Of a stretch of 64,000 bases of DNA, positions 60,360 to 64,000 are shown piece by piece. The first letter of the stretch is position 1, and the number at the start of each line of letters is the position of its first letter. Source of the DNA: JAYREN01 sp963663375 (GTDB lineage: Bacteria; Acidobacteriota; Holophagae; Holophagales; Holophagaceae); contig OY760195.1 in the NCBI GenBank assembly GCA_963663375.1, positions 3,410,001 through 3,474,000 of the forward strand, written 5' to 3'. A program made the translations under genes and the position numbers. The notes beneath the pieces are model-generated. The model had not been told where the DNA came from, did no database searches, and saw nothing but the letters and a program-made list of their open reading frames with translations.

Positions 60360-60506
60360 CTGTTTCACGGGGCAGGTCTTGGCCCCGCAGGAGCCGCATC
60401 CCGAGGCGCATTTACCCGCACCTCGGAACTCGGCCACGGCGGACCACACGAAATAGCCCACGGAGGCCACCACGGCTGTCAGAACGATCCAGGTCTGGAT
60501 TTCCAT
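60330..60506 (-). CDS. FeoB-associated Cys-rich small membrane protein
   Basis: 58 residues, not listed elsewhere because it is short. MEIQTWIVLTAVVASVGYFV forms one transmembrane helix, then a cysteine cluster: CASGCGSCGAKTC (Cys 33, 37, 40, 45). This is the layout of FeoB-associated Cys-rich membrane proteins. It starts 6 bases after the feoB stop, with AGGTGA as a ribosome site overlapping the feoB TGA. Its role in iron import is inferred from the constant linkage. The 3' end overlaps the convergent MshEN gene by 30 bases. Confidence 0.8.
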   Translation of the reverse strand: MEIQTWIVLTAVVASVGYFVWSAVAEFRGAGKCASGCGSCGAKTCPVKQLERRLARRA

Positions 60507-60512
60507 GTCGGG

Positions 60513-62690
60513 TCACCTGAAGCCGAGCATTCGGCCGAAGAATACGGTGCCAAAGGCCAGGAGCCACCCCAGTCCCAGGCCATAGGCAACGGAGAAGGTC
60601 GTCCAGGCCCAGCTCCGGGTCTCCTTGAGGATCATGCCCACCGTGCCCAGGCAGGGCGTGTAGATGAGCGTGAATACCATGAAGGCGAGGGCCGTGAGCG
60701 GGGTCATGCCCGAATGTCGGCGCAGGGTCTCCTGGAGCGGGCTCAGCACGGCCCCTTCCTCGGGTTTTTCGGCCCGGGCCTGATGCACTACGGCCATGGT
60801 GCCGACCACGATCTCCTTGGCGACAAAGCCTGCCGTCAGGGCCACGCCGTCCTTCCAGGCTTCCGGTCGGTTGTGGTCGGGGTCCAGGATCGGGGCCAGG
60901 GCCGGCTGCAGCGTCTTGCCGAACCGCGCCGCCAGACTGGAATTCATGACCTTGCTCTCGTGGGCCAATTGCAGGGCTTCGAGTTTCTCCGCGGCCTCGG
61001 CAGGCGGGAGCTTTTGGGCTCGGATGGTTTCTTCCTGGATCTGCCGTTCGGCAGTCCACTGGCGGTTGGCGATCCCTGGGTAGTGCGAGAGGAACCAGAC
61101 CAGCGTGGCGCCCGCCAGAATCACCGTGCCTGCGCGGGAGAGGAAGACCCGACCCTTCTCCCACATATGGATGAGGGTGCTCTTCATCACCGGTAGGCGG
61201 TAGGGAGGCAGTTCCATCACGAAGGGGGCGTTCTCACCCCGAAAGAGGGTCAGGCGCAGCACCTTGCCCACCAGCATGGCGAGGCCAAAGCCCAGGAAAT
61301 GCATGGCGATGATGGCGAAGGCCGCCTGGAGCGGGGGAAAGAAGGTCCCGGCGATGAGAATGTAAACCTGGAGGCGGGCGCTGCAGGACACCAGGGGGCT
61401 CACGAGAATCGTGATGAAGCGGTCGGTGCGACTCTCGATGGTGCGCGTGGCCTGCACGGCAGGCACGTTGCAACCCGTGCCCATGATGAGCGGAATGAAG
61501 CTCTTTCCGTGCAGGCCCATCAGATGCATCAGGCGGTCCATTATGAAGGCCGCCCGGGCCATGTAGCCGGTGTCTTCCAGGAAGGCGATGCAGCCCATGA
61601 GCAACATGATCACCGGGACGAAGACAACTACAGCACCCACTCCGGGGATGATGCCGTCCACCAGCAGGCTGGACAATTCTCCGGGGGGGATGCTCGCCGA
61701 GGCCCAATCGTGGAGCTGGGCGAAGCCCGCGGCGATCCAGTCCTGGGGGTATTTCCCCACGATGAAGGTGAGGCTGTACACCGCGATCATGATGGCGATG
61801 AAGATGGGGATACCCAGCCAGCGGTTCGTCACCAGCCCATCGATGGCGTCGGTCAAGGATCGCTTGCCGCTCCGGTTTTCCCGGATGGATTCCTTGACCA
61901 GGCCATGGGCGAAGCCGTAGCGCCGCTCCGCCAGCAGGGTGCCGCCGTCGGCGCCCAGGTGCTGCTCCAAAAAGGCGAGACTGGCCTCCACCTGGGCGGT
62001 AACGGCCAGTCTGGCGTGGCTCTGGCGAATGAGCTCCGTGGCTTCTGGGGCATGCTCCAACAGTTGCAGGGCGAGCCAGCGGGGGGATCGTTCCGAGGCC
62101 AGGCGCTCGTCCCGGGCGATTTCCCGATCCAGCTTGGCCAGCTCGCGGTCGATGTCATCACCGTAAGCGATGGGAACGGGACGAACAGAGGATTCCTGGC
62201 CTTCGGCTACTCGGGCGATGGCTTCCTTCAGTTCCTCGATGCCATCCTCGCGGTTGCCCACCGTGGGAATCACGGGTCCGCCCAGAAGGGTGGACAGCAT
62301 CTTCAGGTCGATCTGGGTGCCCTGCCGTTCGGCGTCGTCCATCATGTTGAGGGCGAAGACGATGGGACGACCGAGTTCCAGGAGCTGAGTGGTGAGGTAG
62401 AGGTTCCGCTCCAGATTGGACGCGTCCAGGACATTCACGATGACGTCCACTTCGGGAGCCGAAAGGAATCGGGCCGCGATGCGTTCATCCTCGCTCTGGG
62501 CGGCGAGAGAATACGTGCCGGGAAGATCCACGACTTCGACCTCTCCGATCGCACCCATCACGCTGAAGCCGCTGCGGCGCTCGACGGTCACCCCGGGCCA
62601 ATTGCCCACATGGTGCCGCGAACCAGTGAGGGCGTTGAAGATCGACGTCTTGCCGCAGTTGGGATTACCCGCGAGGGCGACCGTGACCAT
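60513..62690 (-). CDS. feoB: Ferrous iron transporter B
   Basis: 725 residues. N-terminal G domain: GNPNCGKTS (G1, 8-16), a switch with GVTVERRSG, DLPGTYSL (G3) and LNMMDDAE (G4). A cap domain (about 170-270) leads to two Gate helical cores with GCNVPAVQATRTI and SPLVSCSARLQVY signatures. It moves Fe(II) across the inner membrane. It overlaps feoA (TGATG) and is followed by the small Cys-rich gene. A promoter with a Fur-like dyad precedes feoA. Confidence 0.95.
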   Translation of the reverse strand: MVTVALAGNPNCGKTSIFNALTGSRHHVGNWPGVTVERRSGFSVMGAIGEVEVVDLPGTYSLAAQSEDERIAARFLSAPEVDVIVNVLDASNLERNLYLTTQLLELGRPIVFALNMMDDAERQGTQIDLKMLSTLLGGPVIPTVGNREDGIEELKEAIARVAEGQESSVRPVPIAYGDDIDRELAKLDREIARDERLASERSPRWLALQLLEHAPEATELIRQSHARLAVTAQVEASLAFLEQHLGADGGTLLAERRYGFAHGLVKESIRENRSGKRSLTDAIDGLVTNRWLGIPIFIAIMIAVYSLTFIVGKYPQDWIAAGFAQLHDWASASIPPGELSSLLVDGIIPGVGAVVVFVPVIMLLMGCIAFLEDTGYMARAAFIMDRLMHLMGLHGKSFIPLIMGTGCNVPAVQATRTIESRTDRFITILVSPLVSCSARLQVYILIAGTFFPPLQAAFAIIAMHFLGFGLAMLVGKVLRLTLFRGENAPFVMELPPYRLPVMKSTLIHMWEKGRVFLSRAGTVILAGATLVWFLSHYPGIANRQWTAERQIQEETIRAQKLPPAEAAEKLEALQLAHESKVMNSSLAARFGKTLQPALAPILDPDHNRPEAWKDGVALTAGFVAKEIVVGTMAVVHQARAEKPEEGAVLSPLQETLRRHSGMTPLTALAFMVFTLIYTPCLGTVGMILKETRSWAWTTFSVAYGLGLGWLLAFGTVFFGRMLGFR

Positions 62691-62935
62691 CAGGCTTCCT
62701 CCACCAGAATGCAGTCGCCCTCTTCCCGGCGGAGCGAGAGGTGGTAGCCCTTGATGACCAGTTCCATGGGGTCGCCAAGGGGCGCGAGCTTCTCCACTCG
62801 CAGGTGAGCGCCCCGGATGAATCCCATTTCGAGCAGCCGTCGACGCACGGGCCCTTGGGCCAGCACTTGCACCACCAGGGCCTCGTCGCCGGGTCGCAGA
62901 TCACTCAAACGCATAGATTTATTTTGAGACATCAT
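62690..62935 (-). CDS. feoA: FeoA SH3-like partner of FeoB
   Basis: 81 residues with LSDLRPGDEALVVQVLAQGP, RRRLLEMGFIRGAHLRV and GDPMELVIKGYHLSLRREEG, all typical of FeoA. It binds FeoB in the cytoplasm. ATG 62935 is preferred because GGAG lies 5 bases upstream; ATG 62932 and 62914 are alternatives. The dyad near 62924-62940 overlaps the start codons. Its stop overlaps the feoB start. Confidence 0.93.
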   Translation of the reverse strand: MMSQNKSMRLSDLRPGDEALVVQVLAQGPVRRRLLEMGFIRGAHLRVEKLAPLGDPMELVIKGYHLSLRREEGDCILVEEA

Positions 62936-62951
62936 CTCAACTCCATCTCAA
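62924..62951 (-). promoter_or_regulatory. Fur-like dyad over the feoA start
   Basis: TTGAGA (62924-62929) and TCTCAA (62935-62940) form an inverted repeat with a 5-base centre. CATCTCAA recurs at 62933-62940 and 62944-62951, an 11-base step. The TGAGA...TCTCA core resembles half sites of Fur operators. A fur gene lies in the same window. Confidence 0.5.
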
Positions 62952-62978
62952 GTCTAGCGCCCACCTACCAGATGGCAA
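62951..62978 (-). promoter_or_regulatory. Sigma-70 promoter of the feo operon
   Basis: On the minus strand TTGCCA (62978-62973) and TAGACT (62956-62951) with a 16-base spacer. The Fur-like dyad lies directly downstream, where repressor binding would block transcription. Confidence 0.55.
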
Positions 62979-63040
62979 GCGATCCCCCTGCGACCTGGGT
63001 CACAACCTGTCCCGCTACAATTCAGTCAAAGTTGAACCCA

Positions 63041-63598
63041 ATGTACATCACGCTCCCCAACATCCTGACGCTCCTGCGCATCCTCGCGGTGCCCTTCTTC
63101 GTGATCGCCCTCTGGTACGGGCACGCGCTGGAGGCCTGCCTCATCTTTGCCGGGGCGGGGCTCACGGACCTCCTGGACGGCTTCATCGCCCGCCGCTTCA
63201 ACCAGGGTTCGGAGCTGGGCGCCATCCTGGATCCCGCCGCCGACAAGCTGCTGATGACCGCCGCCTTCATCCTGATGGCCCTCCCGGGAACCCCGCTGGT
63301 GGCCCGGATTCCGGTCTGGGTCTCCATCCTGGCCATCTCGCGGGATGTCACCATGTCCCTGGTGGCGATCCTCGCGTTCGATCGCCTCGGCAAGGAGCGG
63401 CTCCTACCCACCTTTCTGGGCAAGCTGACCACGGCTACCGAGCTTCTGGCCATCTCCTTCGGACTGCTGGTGAACGTCATCGGCCTCCGGGCCTGGACGG
63501 CCTGGGTGATCCCCTGGATCTACTACCTGGTGGCGCTCCTGGTGCTGGTCTCGGGGCTCCACTACTTCTTCCGGGCCACACAGCCCAAGTCCCGGTAG
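63041..63598 (+). CDS. pgsA: CDP-alcohol phosphatidyltransferase, PgsA-like
   Basis: 185 residues from ATG 63041; a longer frame from 62741 overlaps feoA and is rejected. The CDP-alcohol signature DGxxARxxxxxxxxGxxxDxxxD is present in LTDLLDGFIARRFNQGSEL and continues GAILDPAADK. Five or six transmembrane helices. By length and motif it is most like phosphatidylglycerophosphate synthase. It is divergent from feoA, about 105 bases away. Confidence 0.85.
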   Translation: MYITLPNILTLLRILAVPFFVIALWYGHALEACLIFAGAGLTDLLDGFIARRFNQGSELGAILDPAADKLLMTAAFILMALPGTPLVARIPVWVSILAISRDVTMSLVAILAFDRLGKERLLPTFLGKLTTATELLAISFGLLVNVIGLRAWTAWVIPWIYYLVALLVLVSGLHYFFRATQPKSR

Positions 63599-63648
63599 GG
63601 CCGAGCCGCGCTGCGGCCGCTGGGCGCATTCCCTGGAGATGTCGAATC

Positions 63649-64000
63649 GTGAAGAAGCCAGCCGTTTTCATTGATCGGGATGGGACGCTCAACGAGGAGG
63701 TGGATTACCTTCACCGGCCCGAGGAGGCGGTGCTTACCCGGGATGCGGGTCGGGCCATCGCCGCGCTCAATGCCCGGAATATCCCCGTGCTCATCGTCAC
63801 GAACCAGGCGGGCATCGGGAAGGGGAAGTTCGGGTGGAGCGATTACGAGGCCGTGATGCAACGGCTGGACGAGTTACTGGCCGCGGACGGAGCCCGTATC
63901 GATGGCGCCTATGTGTGTCCCTTTCATCCCAAGGCTCTCGATGAGTACCAGCACGAGGACCATCCCGAAAGGAAACCGAATCCGGGGATGCTTATGAAAG
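63649..64000 (+). CDS. HAD phosphatase, GmhB-like, cut by the window end
   Basis: Partial: 117 codons visible, 3' end outside the window. GTG start at 63649, then AVFIDRDGTLNEEVDYL (nucleophile Asp and acid/base Asp), IVTNQAGIGKGKF, and CPFHP, the start of a zinc loop typical of D-glycero-D-manno-heptose 1,7-bisphosphate 7-phosphatase (GmhB), followed by HPERKPNPGML. Histidinol-phosphatase is a close alternative. A GmhB role would fit lipopolysaccharide core synthesis alongside lpxC. Confidence 0.8.
   Translation, partial: MKKPAVFIDRDGTLNEEVDYLHRPEEAVLTRDAGRAIAALNARNIPVLIVTNQAGIGKGKFGWSDYEAVMQRLDELLAADGARIDGAYVCPFHPKALDEYQHEDHPERKPNPGMLMK

Noticed and set aside
1..64000. CRISPR array, prophage, integrase or insertion sequence
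   Set aside because: No regular spacer-repeat pattern, recombinase motif, transposase or tail/capsid gene was found. The repeats present are short palindromic elements.

Overview
This 64 kb window is GC-rich chromosomal DNA from a Gram-negative bacterium. LpxC, RlpA, several lipobox proteins and a MacA/MacB-type exporter show an outer membrane. The mix of c-type heme-binding sensing, HybA/HybB-type electron transfer, GGDEF proteins with large extracytoplasmic propellers and FeoAB iron uptake suggests an acidobacterium of the Holophaga/Geothrix type. That placement is inference from gene content; no rRNA is present. I see no phage, plasmid, transposase, integrase or CRISPR array. Most of the window is compact core genome.

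Layout. 1-5 kb: SirB1-like protein, membrane protein, ribA, a DHH phosphoesterase, adenosine deaminase and fur. 5-10 kb: a tautomerase/winged-helix fusion divergent from fur, then aroC, a DUF421 protein, a radical SAM protein and dnaX. 10-16 kb (minus strand): an MFS exporter, a 1020-residue multi-PAS hybrid histidine kinase, ispE and map. 16-18.6 kb: three uncharacterised genes in a row. 18.6-25.4 kb: a divergent aldehyde dehydrogenase/FAD oxidoreductase pair, three tandem related lipoproteins, an M50 protease and trpS. 25.5-27.5 kb: tRNA-Lys, an M28 peptidase, a PilZ protein and a small CxxC protein.

27.8-32.8 kb is the most unusual part. A HybA-like four-cluster ferredoxin overlaps a HybB/NrfD-like quinone-side membrane protein. 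They are followed by a histidine kinase with c-type heme motifs outside the membrane and a cysteine-rich insertion inside its ATPase domain, then a membrane-anchored response regulator fused to a glycine-cleavage-H-like domain that lacks the lipoyl lysine. No hydrogenase or molybdopterin catalytic subunit is nearby, so this reads as a redox-sensing or electron-relay module rather than a standard enzyme operon.

33-45 kb: a diguanylate cyclase, tRNA-Thr, prolyl oligopeptidase, PhoH, tyrS with an overlapping PATAN/SPOR-type protein, rlpA-ispD and lpxC. 45-51.6 kb: two tandem propeller-GGDEF proteins of more than 1000 residues. 51.6-56.3 kb: a MacA/MacB-type export operon with two permeases. 56.4-60.4 kb: ackA, a DUF2400 protein, a ChpT-like pseudokinase and a stand-alone MshEN protein. 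60.3-63 kb: the feoA-feoB-Cys-rich small protein operon with a recognisable promoter and a Fur-like dyad. 63-64 kb: a CDP-alcohol phosphatidyltransferase and a HAD phosphatase cut by the window end.

Non-coding structure includes two tRNAs, strong intrinsic terminators and a two-hairpin dispersed repeat in three copies, each just after a stop codon in the same orientation. There is also a CACAGAGG-type inverted-repeat element, and a palindrome-rich spacer between the two permeases bounded by a synonymously diverged copy of the upstream gene's C-terminal codons.
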